64,000 nt of DNA from an uncultured Lachnospiraceae bacterium (GTDB lineage Bacteria; Bacillota; Clostridia; Lachnospirales; Lachnospiraceae), in the NCBI GenBank assembly GCA_948470335.1, contig CAOKOL010000008.1, positions 48,961 to 112,960 of the forward strand, given 5' to 3'. Within the stretch, counting starts at the first letter, position 1, and each line of letters starts with the position of its first letter. A program made the position numbers and the translations under genes. The notes beneath the pieces were generated by a model, which was not told where the DNA came from, searched no databases, and was given only the letters and a program-made list of their open reading frames with translations. Below, one piece after another: positions 54,827-64,000 of the stretch.

Positions 54827-56791
54827 CTACATTAACGCATCTCTTCCCGTATTCTTATCGCCAAAAAACACATCATCCAAAATCAATTCTGACAACTCTG
54901 GAATATTTATACTGGAGTAAGAAGCACTGATATATTTCAAAACCTCATCACAAAAATCCATGGAAGGCATTTCCTTTGGCATTTTTCCAATAATTTCCGC
55001 AAATTGTACCGCATATTTTTGAATTCCTTCATGTATTCCTTTTATGCATCCAAGCTGTCTTGCAGTTCTTCTCTCTTTTTCGTACACGGCCATATCACCC
55101 TGAAATTCCAAAAAAGAGGGATCAAAAGATGTAAAAATACACTCCAAAAAATCACATAACGCAAAGATTTTTCTGTCAGCCTCCTGTGCGCAGCGCTCTT
55201 TAAAATAGGCCTCAACGTTTAATTTCTCTTTTTCTTTATCAGAACTGTCACTTCTCTGAAAATATAATCCATAACAAGATCTGTGAAGCAACTGTTCTAG
55301 ATAATGCTGACAGGTTCCCTTTGACATGAAATCAAAAAAATAAATTTTTTCATAAATATCCAGCTTTAAGGACTGCAGATAAGCCAGGTATTTTTCTTTT
55401 CTGTCCTGTCCTTTTTCCAAATTCATGACTGCCCTTCGGGAAATTAATAAATATTCATCCGACGGCATACGATCCAGTTGGAACCGCTCTACAAGCTGCC
55501 GATATACTTTCCGCATCAGCCATCCGTCCCGAGCTGAAAACAAGATGACTGCCTGTCCAGCGTTGCGAACTCTGTCCATCATCCATATCAAAAAAGAGAT
55601 TACAAGCGGCGCAATCAAAAGATATCCAAAGCTTTTATTTTCCTTAATAGTCGGTTTTCCTTTCGAATGATACAAGGAAAAAGGATCACTAAACAATTCG
55701 GAAGCCAGCAACCCCAGCATCAGATGGCTCTCTATTCCTCCCAGCCAGCTAAGCAGAGGCGCATATGTGGAAAGCTCCATCATTTTCACAGGCGATTGGA
55801 CCAAATAAACATCCAGCCCCTCTTTTTTTGCCGCCGTTCCATCCGCTTCCGGATGATCGCCAATATGAAGGCAGGTTTCCCTTTCTTCCACATACTCCTT
55901 CATGAATCGAAACAAACCATTCCTTTTAGACTTGCCATAATCACAGGAAACAAATAACTTTTCATACTGTACAATTCCAAACTTCGCAAGTATTTTCTCC
56001 AGAATCTCCTCCGGCCAATACATATCCGACACCAAAAATACCCGTTTTCCATGATCTGCACAGTATCGCAGGCACTCTCTCATCCTTTCACGCAGCATCA
56101 ATACCTGCATTTCCTTTTTTAATTCCATCCGCAGCATTACTTCACAATCCTGATCAGATAGACTGGGCTGGTTTTTCTTTAACTGTTCATAAATTTGATG
56201 AATATTCGGTTCCATATGCTCCAAAAGCATATTCTCCGCACGTTTCCGTTCTGCCGAAAATACAAATGGATGATTCATTTCATATTCCCGGTCCAATAAC
56301 ATAAAAACATCCTGGGATTCATATACTTTTCTTATCAAAAGCGTATCAAAAATATCAAAAGATATCACATTATGCCGGTCAATCTCTTTCAACAAAGCAT
56401 CATAAGAAACATCAAAATATGCCGACTCACATTTTTGTACCTTTACCTTATCCGCAATACAATTCCCCTGTATATCCAGAACAGAAATGCCGGCACGCTC
56501 ACTCCACTGTTGGATCCTTTTGTAAATAATCGTATGTACCGCAGGTCTGGCAACCACAATAATCAGACGGATATTTTTCTCTAAAACCTCCGTTTCGGAT
56601 AACACCGGCAATCCCCATAATGACTGCCCGGTTTTCGAGGCATCCATCAGCCCAACAATCGGGTATTCTCCACATGATTTTACAATTGCCTCCGCATTGA
56701 TACCGGTTCCATATATAACAAATCTTTCCATGGAATCGAATGGAAAAGATTTTTGGAATATTTGTACTGTTTTTTGCTGTTCTTCCAGCAC
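54827..56791 (-). CDS. HAD-superfamily protein with N-terminal Rossmann-like module
   Basis: 654 residues. The module lies at about 20-110 (FVIYGTGINAEAIV ... GLPVLSETEVL). HAD motif I is ISFDIFDTLLIRK near 142, motif II FLVSDMYWPEEIL, and motif IV region CLHIGDHPEADGTAAKK. A C-terminal domain of about 280 residues is unassigned. Large HAD proteins of this form occur in surface glycan clusters; the reaction is unknown. Confidence 0.8.
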   Translation of the reverse strand: MLEEQQKTVQIFQKSFPFDSMERFVIYGTGINAEAIVKSCGEYPIVGLMDASKTGQSLWGLPVLSETEVLEKNIRLIIVVARPAVHTIIYKRIQQWSERAGISVLDIQGNCIADKVKVQKCESAYFDVSYDALLKEIDRHNVISFDIFDTLLIRKVYESQDVFMLLDREYEMNHPFVFSAERKRAENMLLEHMEPNIHQIYEQLKKNQPSLSDQDCEVMLRMELKKEMQVLMLRERMRECLRYCADHGKRVFLVSDMYWPEEILEKILAKFGIVQYEKLFVSCDYGKSKRNGLFRFMKEYVEERETCLHIGDHPEADGTAAKKEGLDVYLVQSPVKMMELSTYAPLLSWLGGIESHLMLGLLASELFSDPFSLYHSKGKPTIKENKSFGYLLIAPLVISFLIWMMDRVRNAGQAVILFSARDGWLMRKVYRQLVERFQLDRMPSDEYLLISRRAVMNLEKGQDRKEKYLAYLQSLKLDIYEKIYFFDFMSKGTCQHYLEQLLHRSCYGLYFQRSDSSDKEKEKLNVEAYFKERCAQEADRKIFALCDFLECIFTSFDPSFLEFQGDMAVYEKERRTARQLGCIKGIHEGIQKYAVQFAEIIGKMPKEMPSMDFCDEVLKYISASYSSINIPELSELILDDVFFGDKNTGRDALM

Positions 56792-56824
56792 TCCCCTACC
56801 TCCAAGCCAAATATAGCGGCAAAC

Positions 56825-58762
56825 CTATACACAAAGATAATTTTTTATTCCTCTTTTATCCAGTTCTTCAATCACTTGTATCTGGTTCTGCTTGTTTAGA
56901 CACAACACGATTCCACAATCATTCCGATTCTCTATTTCTGACAAATACTTCACCGGTATTCCATCTAATTCCTGTAGTTTTGTCTGTCCATCTGATACGA
57001 TATATGCCTCTGGTTTTGGCAGCAGTTCCTTATATTTTCTTGCGATAATACCCGTCCCATAGACTAAGATATGGTCATACTTAGCACAAAACTCACGAAT
57101 ACAAGCTCCGGAAATCATTTCTTCCAATTCAACAAAATTTTCAAAATCCCCATATTGACGTCTCACTTTTTCCGCAATCTGCTCTAAATAATATTGCAGA
57201 TTCGTCTCATTCAGCGCTGCGTACTCAGAGCTTTCAACAATACCAGAATAAAAGCCGGAATCTTGAGCAATATAAATCCACAGGTAAGGCAAATATAAAA
57301 ATTCATCGACGGTCCAGCCCTTCAGCTTTTTCAGAATTTTCCCCCTGACCCATAAATTATTCACTTTTCTAAAAGGCGGCTTATCCATAGAAATCTGGCA
57401 GCTGATATCTTTTTCCTCTACAATTCTGTCAACCTCTTTGAATGTGCCATCCCATCCTTTTCCCAATTCTCCAAAACAATCTCCAAAATTCGGTTGAGGA
57501 TTTACCAAAAGTCCAAGATATGGATTATCGTCAAACAATTTCAAAATTCCTGCCACATGGTTTTCGTCTTTAATAAGATTATTCCATATATTAAAAAAAC
57601 ATGATTTCCCAATATATGTAGGTCTCATCTCAGATGTTAAATCTGTGTCATTTATTATGCATACTAACTTGTAATCACTGTAGTTCAAAAGAAATTCCGC
57701 CATGTTTTCTTTAGGCACAGTTTCACATTCCATCTCACTGTTTTCATAGTCACTCAACAATTCGCTGTTATGAGCAATTATTTTTGCGTTAAAGCTAAGA
57801 CCTTTTAAATATTCGAAAACAGCTTCCGCAGACCCTCTATATGAAACAATAACTATAACCGCTATTTTTTTCTTACTGCCCTCATACCCTGAGAGCTCAG
57901 GGATAATATACCGAAAATGAAGATTCCTTTGTAAATCTGATACGTTCAACGTCCGAATAATATTTTCCCAAATAAGATTCACATCATAAGTCGTTTCTCT
58001 ATCTATATAATTGATTGCCAGATGTAATTCTTCCTGTGTTTGCCTCTCCAGTTTATTATCCTCTGCTATTTGCTGTTTTTTCAAGAAAGGAAAATTACGT
58101 TTTTTTATCAGTTCGTAAGGAATTATCGTGTACTGACGATAATTATTTTCAGAATTTACAGAATCATTAATTTTTATATCCGCAAGAACATCATAAGTAT
58201 AGCCAAGTTTTAAAAAATGCTGTGTAAATTGCATTTCGTGTTTTCTAACGACCTGATTATAGGAACTATAATAAGGCATTTCTTCCCAATAACGTTTAAA
58301 ATGACTACTGCGCAGCATCTTTGATCGAATTGTAATAAAAAATGACTGTATATGTTCAGGAAAATAGTCTAACCCTTCTTTTCTATATTCACCGTGTCCA
58401 GACAGTCCCCAAAAGTCAATATCTTTTCTTTTCATTTCAGAAAAAATGCTTTTCATAGATAAAAAAGGGCCAAACATAGAATCATTGGCTAACACTAATT
58501 CATCATACTCCAGAATTTTATCCCATCCTATAAACTTCGTTAATGCATCTTTAAAACCACCCGCGTCCAATCCTATGTTTTCACGATAAAAAATTATGTC
58601 GGCATATTGTTCAAGAATATCCTTGCCTCGAACTACTTTATCCTCGTTGCAAATAACTGCCAAATAATCTACACAAGTTTTCAGCTCTTTCAACATATAG
58701 CCAATATATTTATCCACAATTTTTTGCTTATCATATGTTAAATAGACGCAGATTCGTTTCAC
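56825..58762 (-). CDS. rhamnan synthesis F-family protein with C-terminal Rossmann-like module
   Basis: 645 residues. The N-terminal 300 residues match the RgpF-type domain (ENIGLDAGGFKDAL, VLANDSMFGPF, FWGLSGHGEY), a glycosyltransferase-like family of rhamnose-glucose polysaccharide clusters. Residues about 565-645 are the shared module (ILVYGTGIIARKYKELL ... DGIPVKYLSEI). Base composition is clearly A+T-rich from here rightward. Confidence 0.85.
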   Translation of the reverse strand: MKRICVYLTYDKQKIVDKYIGYMLKELKTCVDYLAVICNEDKVVRGKDILEQYADIIFYRENIGLDAGGFKDALTKFIGWDKILEYDELVLANDSMFGPFLSMKSIFSEMKRKDIDFWGLSGHGEYRKEGLDYFPEHIQSFFITIRSKMLRSSHFKRYWEEMPYYSSYNQVVRKHEMQFTQHFLKLGYTYDVLADIKINDSVNSENNYRQYTIIPYELIKKRNFPFLKKQQIAEDNKLERQTQEELHLAINYIDRETTYDVNLIWENIIRTLNVSDLQRNLHFRYIIPELSGYEGSKKKIAVIVIVSYRGSAEAVFEYLKGLSFNAKIIAHNSELLSDYENSEMECETVPKENMAEFLLNYSDYKLVCIINDTDLTSEMRPTYIGKSCFFNIWNNLIKDENHVAGILKLFDDNPYLGLLVNPQPNFGDCFGELGKGWDGTFKEVDRIVEEKDISCQISMDKPPFRKVNNLWVRGKILKKLKGWTVDEFLYLPYLWIYIAQDSGFYSGIVESSEYAALNETNLQYYLEQIAEKVRRQYGDFENFVELEEMISGACIREFCAKYDHILVYGTGIIARKYKELLPKPEAYIVSDGQTKLQELDGIPVKYLSEIENRNDCGIVLCLNKQNQIQVIEELDKRGIKNYLCV

Positions 58763-58789
58763 TATTCCTTGGTTCCTTCCATATCCGTT

Positions 58790-60028
58790 TTACGATATTG
58801 TTTCCAAAATTCCACTAAAGTAAGATTCAAATTCTTTTTTTTGAGTAATATCCTCTATTGCTTCATAATTAATAGCCTCACTCACATTTTTATATTTTAA
58901 ACTACATCTTTTATCTACACCACGAATAAACCATTCATACTCCGTATCCAATTGCCCAATATCAATAATCCAATATCCTTCTCTAGCAAGATCGTATGAA
59001 AGTACCGTAGCAGTCGGTCCAATTATTGAAAGAATCAGCTTATTTTTTCCATAAAATCGCACTGCCTTTATTATTTCGTCATATTTCTCAAAAGCATTTT
59101 TATCCGGAACAATAATCCGCTTCACATCTTTTGCATTTTCCAGCAAATCATTTCCCACACCAAATCTTGTGTATCTACCTTCTACAATTAATACATTTTT
59201 GTTGTCCCATATTTTTTTTATATTGTCAAACTTATTTTTTACATTTGTTTTATCCCTATACATCAAATATGCCCTAGATAAATAGGCATCATAATATTGT
59301 CTGTTCAAATCTAAAAGTTGGATATGGTTTTCACGTACTTCCTTCGTCATATACATTCGAATATCTCTGGCCGCTTCATCCGTATATTTAGCCAAAGAAC
59401 CATAATTATCCGCTATCGCAATTAAAAGATTATCTTCATGCGAATTTAATACTTCTTTTAGGCGGTCCGCTAGTTTAGTATTTGTATCCTGATAATTTGT
59501 TCGCAATCGTCCAAACATCAATTCAAATTCATTATCTCCAAATCTTGCCAAACACTTCTTTTCATTATATAAAATTTGTATTGTCCTTTCCACATCCATA
59601 ATTTGGGGACATTTTTTTCTTACTATCTCTGAATTTGCATACAATTCATAATTAAGATTGTCCATAGTGGGTTTTAAAATCTCTAAATAATACTTCCACA
59701 TCAGCTCTGTTCGCCATTTATAAGGATCAATCACTTTCCAATACTCTTCATTAGACGCATCTGTGAAATCAAAAAAAGATATTATTTTCTTCTGTTCAAT
59801 TCCATCATCTATAAGAGATCTTCTCACATCATCATACTCTAATAATGTAATTATGATATAATTATATGAATCACACAAAGCATTTTGCCTGATAACAGGT
59901 TTACCAGCAAAAGCAATCATTGTACCCGCTCTATAATTATCAATATATCCACATATCGATACCGTTTTTAACAAACAACGGTCTAAATATTTTTTCCCTT
60001 TTCCAAGACCAAAAATGTATACATTCAT
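58790..60028 (-). CDS. GT-D fold glycosyltransferase with N-terminal Rossmann-like module
   Basis: 412 residues. The first 95 carry the module (MNVYIFGLGKGKKYL ... GYIDNYRAG ... SFFDF). The rest matches the GT-D (DUF1792) family with CLARFGDNEFELMFGR, IADNYGSLAKYTDEAARD and the DIGQLDTEY ending. GT-D enzymes add glucose in streptococcal glycosylation. Overlaps the radical SAM gene by four bases. Confidence 0.85.
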   Translation of the reverse strand: MNVYIFGLGKGKKYLDRCLLKTVSICGYIDNYRAGTMIAFAGKPVIRQNALCDSYNYIIITLLEYDDVRRSLIDDGIEQKKIISFFDFTDASNEEYWKVIDPYKWRTELMWKYYLEILKPTMDNLNYELYANSEIVRKKCPQIMDVERTIQILYNEKKCLARFGDNEFELMFGRLRTNYQDTNTKLADRLKEVLNSHEDNLLIAIADNYGSLAKYTDEAARDIRMYMTKEVRENHIQLLDLNRQYYDAYLSRAYLMYRDKTNVKNKFDNIKKIWDNKNVLIVEGRYTRFGVGNDLLENAKDVKRIIVPDKNAFEKYDEIIKAVRFYGKNKLILSIIGPTATVLSYDLAREGYWIIDIGQLDTEYEWFIRGVDKRCSLKYKNVSEAINYEAIEDITQKKEFESYFSGILETIS

Positions 60029-61209
60029 TTCGTTACTCTTTCTTCCTGCTCTGCCGCTGGAATCAAAAAATTTTCAGCTTCCGCTCCTCTGCAAAATCTA
60101 CACATATCAAGATATCCCTTATCCGAATACCCCATTTGAAACTCCATAAGCTCTTGTTTATTTTTTATATTTTCTAAATCGATAAAATCTTGTTTTCCAA
60201 TATTCATCTCAAGATTTTCTGATACACTTCTTGCCATCACGCAATAATAATATTTTGATCCTCTTATTTCCCGGCAAGGCGTTCTACATCTATCAAAAGT
60301 CTCTATGAGTTGATCTTCTTCGATTCCTCTATCAATTTCTCCAAATCCATAATCAAACCAGGATTTTTCACGATCTGTTTCCCATATGATCACTTTATTT
60401 TGCTTCAACTTTTTATATAGTTCATCATATCGCATTTTTAAACGGGGCAAGCTTTCAGAATAATCTGATACACGAATAGTCACATCATACCTCCTGCATA
60501 AGTTCAATATCTCATCGTCCGGCAAAATCGTTCCATTCGTAGTAATAGAAAAGATAATCATTTTGTTTCTATACTTTTCTCCAATATACATAATAGACGC
60601 TTTCAAATCTTTACATAAAAAAGGTTCACCGCCTATTAACACAAATTCTCTTACAATATCAAATTTTTCAAAAAATGAATCTGCGCTTTTCTTTATAAAT
60701 TCCAAAGACATATCTTCTTTACTCTTTGGCACTTTATGACACGCATGCGCACATTTCCTACATCTTAAGGTACAACGTTCTGTGACACAAATCTGTGTCA
60801 ATTCAACAAATAATTGATTATAACAATATAATGAAATTATCGGAAAAATATCATTGATAAAATAACGGTATCGGAAAAAGTCAATATTTTCTTTTAATCC
60901 TTCTCTTTCTAACTGGATACTTATATCATTTGTATTCTTTTCCGAAGCAGTAACAACAATCCAGCTTTTATCACACATTCCCATATATTCTTGCAACGAT
61001 ATAACCTCATTACCCTTATACCCGCTTTTTTGTTTTCCTTTATCATTATCAATATATTTAAAAGGAATCCCATACTTTTGTAATACTAGGCTCATCTCCT
61101 CCCCAAAAAATCCCGCTCCAAATATATAAATCCCTTTTCGATTTCCATATTCCTCAGTCACACACGCAACCTTATCTATAACTTCTTTTCCTCTATTTAT
61201 CCATTTCAT
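60025..61209 (-). CDS. radical SAM protein with N-terminal Rossmann-like module
   Basis: 394 residues. The module spans about 25-115 (IYIFGAGFFGEEM ... YIDNDKG ... FFRYRYF). The radical SAM cluster motif is C146-x3-C150-x2-C153 in ERCTLRCRKC, followed by FVLIGGEPFL. A C-terminal Cys pair near the end (MCRFCRG) may hold a second cluster, as in SPASM/twitch proteins. Substrate unknown; it may modify a sugar or peptide of the glycan. Confidence 0.87.
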   Translation of the reverse strand: MKWINRGKEVIDKVACVTEEYGNRKGIYIFGAGFFGEEMSLVLQKYGIPFKYIDNDKGKQKSGYKGNEVISLQEYMGMCDKSWIVVTASEKNTNDISIQLEREGLKENIDFFRYRYFINDIFPIISLYCYNQLFVELTQICVTERCTLRCRKCAHACHKVPKSKEDMSLEFIKKSADSFFEKFDIVREFVLIGGEPFLCKDLKASIMYIGEKYRNKMIIFSITTNGTILPDDEILNLCRRYDVTIRVSDYSESLPRLKMRYDELYKKLKQNKVIIWETDREKSWFDYGFGEIDRGIEEDQLIETFDRCRTPCREIRGSKYYYCVMARSVSENLEMNIGKQDFIDLENIKNKQELMEFQMGYSDKGYLDMCRFCRGAEAENFLIPAAEQEERVTK

Positions 61210-61223
61210 AATTGAACCTTTCT

Positions 61224-62441
61224 TTAAAAAACTATATTATTGAATACGGATTTTTCTGTGATTTGTTTCCATATAATTTTACTCTTTCCTACATGATAAT
61301 TTTCTATTAAATCTTTTTGTATTATTTCTGACAAAACACTTTCTTTTACAGCAATAATAAGATATTCATACTGATAATTTTTAATATCACTTATTCCAAC
61401 TATTTCATGTAAACATAGCTCCTCTTTTCCTTGGGGATACTTATCAATCCATGCCACTAGTTTTTTTGTTTTTCCATTTTTTTCAAGAAAACGATATAAC
61501 GCTTGTCCACATGCTCCAGCACCATAAATAATATAGTTCGTATCAAATATTGACATATTATAATCAAATTCCCATATTCCAAAAGAATCCAAATTAATAC
61601 CAAATAGCATTTTCATGTTATGTTTTTCTATCTCAAAAATATAGCGTTTTAGCTGTCTCATCAATATATTTGGCTCGTGGTATTTCATAAATTCATTTTT
61701 TAATTCCTTATACAAAAGATATACATTCCTGACTAATTCAGGTTCTGCCCGCCAACAGGTTGATCCCGGATGAATATTATAATGGTAACCTGCTTTGTGT
61801 AATATATTAATCGTTTCTGACGCCAAACAATACTTACAGCATATCAGACAATCTTCACCGTAAAAAATTTCCGAATCAACCTCACATAAAATTTTCAGCA
61901 ATTTTTCCTTTTTAAACAGTTTAGTTACCAGATTATGCAAAATCCCATAAGCATTTGCGCTATAATCCCAAAGCATACTTGGATATATCTCTGTATCTAA
62001 TTTTTTATAAATACCTTCTGAATAATTATCGTATGCAGTCTCTGTCTTTCCACTGACTTCATAATCCCGAATAATACCAGATGACAGCCAATCGCATTCT
62101 GATTGCACAAATAATTTCATCATGTGCGCATAAATATCCTTTTCTAACCAATCGTCAGAATCAACAAATGTAACAATATCTCCTTTTGCTAAAAGCACAC
62201 CAGTCTTCCTTGCTTCCGTCCGTCCTCTATTTTTTTGATGTATTGATTTGACCCTTTTATCTAAAACAGTATACTTGTCACATATATCCCCAGAATTATC
62301 CGTAGAACCGTCATCAACTAAGATTATATCCAAATTTTTATAAGTTTGCGCCAATATACTCTCTATACAACGTATAAGTGTATTTTCCGCATTATAAACA
62401 GGAACAATGACAGAAAGGATATTGTCATTTTTCACACTCAT
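61224..62441 (-). CDS. glycosyltransferase family 2 with C-terminal Rossmann-like module
   Basis: 405 residues. GT-A domain with SVIVPVYNAENTLIRCIESIL, VDDGSTDNSGDICDKY and the DXD-type VDSDDWLEKDI. Residues about 308-400 carry the shared module (YIIYGAGACGQALYRFL ... AWIDKYPQG ... LIIAVKE). Cytoplasmic sugar transfer in surface polysaccharide assembly. Confidence 0.92.
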   Translation of the reverse strand: MSVKNDNILSVIVPVYNAENTLIRCIESILAQTYKNLDIILVDDGSTDNSGDICDKYTVLDKRVKSIHQKNRGRTEARKTGVLLAKGDIVTFVDSDDWLEKDIYAHMMKLFVQSECDWLSSGIIRDYEVSGKTETAYDNYSEGIYKKLDTEIYPSMLWDYSANAYGILHNLVTKLFKKEKLLKILCEVDSEIFYGEDCLICCKYCLASETINILHKAGYHYNIHPGSTCWRAEPELVRNVYLLYKELKNEFMKYHEPNILMRQLKRYIFEIEKHNMKMLFGINLDSFGIWEFDYNMSIFDTNYIIYGAGACGQALYRFLEKNGKTKKLVAWIDKYPQGKEELCLHEIVGISDIKNYQYEYLIIAVKESVLSEIIQKDLIENYHVGKSKIIWKQITEKSVFNNIVF

Positions 62442-62548
62442 TTTTTATTTTCCTTTTCAGAGAAATATATAAATGAAATTATACGACACTTTCGCTTCTA
62501 TTTTTCCTTTTCTATATTAAATTATTTTTCAAACTAAATTCTTGTCTA

Positions 62549-64000
62549 CTATATTTTTTCATACTTTATCACCTCATCGACTATAGTTTTTAAGGATACA
62601 ATTTGATAATTGATTTTTTTATTAAATGATTTTATTATTTCATTCCAAAAATGATATGCTGTTATAACAAGCATATCTAGATTTTGTATTTGTTCTTCTG
62701 GTCTTATTATCTTAATATCGTTAGGAACGACAGTAACTTTCTTATCTATTATACACTCAATTGTAACGCTCGACTCATATAATTCTTTTACTAAATGCTT
62801 GCCTAATACACCATATCCATATATTCCAATATTTTTTATATTGTTTTTCCAAAAATAATGTTCCAGACTTTTTCCTTGTTCTTTTATAGTTAACCATTTA
62901 TCAAGCGTATCAAAATAACTTTCAATTTTATTCTTATCCTTGTAAAGAGATTTTATCTTATCAACCTCGTTGGAATATTTCATATCAGAGACATCTAAAT
63001 ATATTTTTGTGTCTTCTTTAGCATTTTTTACTGCTTTTAAAAAAGCTGTATGATTTTTCTGATCTGGTTCCAAATACATTCCTTCTCCCCATTCATTCCA
63101 CGCATTTAAGAAAACCAACTCGCTACCATTTTTAACATTTTTGTCAATTAATTTTGTTAAATACTTCTGAAATTTTGATGGATCAGCTCCTAATACAGAA
63201 AGACCATATCTTCCTCTTCGCGGCGTATCATCATAGTCTACAAATCCCCCAAATATTACATTCTGATCCATTGAAACTTGCTCACTCAATATGTAATCCC
63301 ATATTCTATCATAATCCATGATTCTTATATCACCAATTTTCTGCTGCTTTAAAAATTGTATAGTGTGCCCTGGCTGATGATATAACTCGGCATCTAATCC
63401 ACATTTAATTCCATTATTCAAATTAGCTCCAATTGTGTAGATTCCTTTTAGTTTATGCTTTTTAGCTAATTGATTCCAATATTCTAGCATCTGCGCTAAA
63501 CAGACTATATCTTCAGGTCTATAAAATATAAAAATAGGTTTATCATCTAATTTTAAATATCGTTCATCCTTAAAAAAGGGCAGCAGATATTCAAAATGTT
63601 TTTTCCAACCACAATAATCCCCATATTTCTGTTCTAATAAAATTGCCTTTCCATCTTTCTTTTCTGCCTCTACGCTATCATTCCAGGCATTTGCTCCCGG
63701 AATATTCGCCCAAGATCTCGCCCAAGTCTCATTGGCCCAGCAAAAACAGTAAGGCATTTCTATATCTTCCCACCGCAATAGATTTTCAGCGGGTTTTTCA
63801 AGTATTTGGCGTCCATTTTCAAACCAGTAATGATAAATACATATTCCATCAATACCATACTGGCGCATTAAATCCGCCTGCCACTCCATTGTTTTTTTTG
63901 ACAACAAATCATAATAGTTTTCATTTTGAGGAATTCTCGGCTCATTATGTCCTTCAAAATACGGAACTGCATTTCTCGTACTTACCCAGTCCGTATACCC
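62549..64000 (-). CDS. WbsX-like glycosyltransferase/GH99-like protein with C-terminal Rossmann-like module, 5' end missing
   Basis: The frame is open to the right edge; codons before 63907 encode TDWVSTRNAVPYFEGHNEPR, the usual start of the WbsX family, so the gene begins outside the window. It continues with GIDGICIYHYWFENGR, YCFCWANETWARSW and FLNAWNEWGEGMYLEPD, all WbsX marks. The last 90 residues are the shared module (IGIYGYGVLGKHLVKEL ... CIIDKK). First visible gene of the operon; 107 bases of A+T-rich DNA separate it from the GT2 gene. Confidence 0.88.
   Translation of the reverse strand, partial: GYTDWVSTRNAVPYFEGHNEPRIPQNENYYDLLSKKTMEWQADLMRQYGIDGICIYHYWFENGRQILEKPAENLLRWEDIEMPYCFCWANETWARSWANIPGANAWNDSVEAEKKDGKAILLEQKYGDYCGWKKHFEYLLPFFKDERYLKLDDKPIFIFYRPEDIVCLAQMLEYWNQLAKKHKLKGIYTIGANLNNGIKCGLDAELYHQPGHTIQFLKQQKIGDIRIMDYDRIWDYILSEQVSMDQNVIFGGFVDYDDTPRRGRYGLSVLGADPSKFQKYLTKLIDKNVKNGSELVFLNAWNEWGEGMYLEPDQKNHTAFLKAVKNAKEDTKIYLDVSDMKYSNEVDKIKSLYKDKNKIESYFDTLDKWLTIKEQGKSLEHYFWKNNIKNIGIYGYGVLGKHLVKELYESSVTIECIIDKKVTVVPNDIKIIRPEEQIQNLDMLVITAYHFWNEIIKSFNKKINYQIVSLKTIVDEVIKYEKI

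Noticed and set aside
1..64000. CRISPR arrays, insertion sequences, prophage genes or integrase
   Set aside because: No regularly spaced repeats, transposase, integrase or terminal inverted repeats were found, although tRNA genes border the A+T-rich operon.

Overview
This 64 kb window looks like chromosome of a Gram-positive, anaerobic, acetogen-type clostridium, most likely a Lachnospiraceae member. The evidence is a complete methyl branch of the Wood-Ljungdahl pathway, a tetrahydrofolate riboswitch, AGGAGG-type ribosome binding sites, strong TTGACA/TATAAT promoters and lipoproteins with Ala/Thr-rich linkers. I cannot name the genus. I see no CRISPR array, rRNA operon, prophage or insertion sequence.

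Left part (1-11 kb): the end of a LacI-type regulator, a convergent two-component system, a double-GNAT acetyltransferase, then a rightward set made of an Fe-S/ASKHA corrinoid-activator protein, a DUF2284 metal-binding protein and a lipoate-protein ligase, followed by an AAA ATPase/nuclease-fold protein. One-carbon block (11-20 kb, leftward): fhs, fchA, folD, metV, metF, lpdA and gcvH. Together they turn formate into methyl-THF and supply the H-protein and lipoamide dehydrogenase. CO dehydrogenase/acetyl-CoA synthase genes are not in the window. A divergent folT (folate ECF S component) has a THF riboswitch whose three-state switching can be read from the sequence. The FolD lacks the residues needed for cyclohydrolase activity, which fits a division of labour with FchA.

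Middle (20-34 kb): a solute-binding lipoprotein paired with a hybrid sensor kinase, tsf and rpsB with a structured leader, a protein of unknown function, a FeoA-FeoB fusion, a divergent LysR/MATE pair, rlmH and a two-TM protein. Amino-acid transport block (34-43 kb, all leftward): livJ, livHMGF with its own promoter, a three-gene ABC transporter of the TrpXYZ type, and azlCD. Then come an Ogg-type DNA glycosylase and a four-gene unit (yggS, an FkbH-like HAD protein, an acyl carrier protein, a GT-C membrane glycosyltransferase).

Right part (49-64 kb): tRNA-Leu with an AAG anticodon, tRNA-Glu(CTC), tRNA-Pro(CGG), two small genes, then a leftward operon of at least nine surface-glycan genes that runs off the right edge. 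Its A+T content rises strongly away from the tRNAs, suggesting acquired DNA. Eight of its nine proteins carry a fused Rossmann-like dinucleotide-binding module at one end, joined to eight different catalytic domains. This recurring architecture is the most unusual thing in the window.
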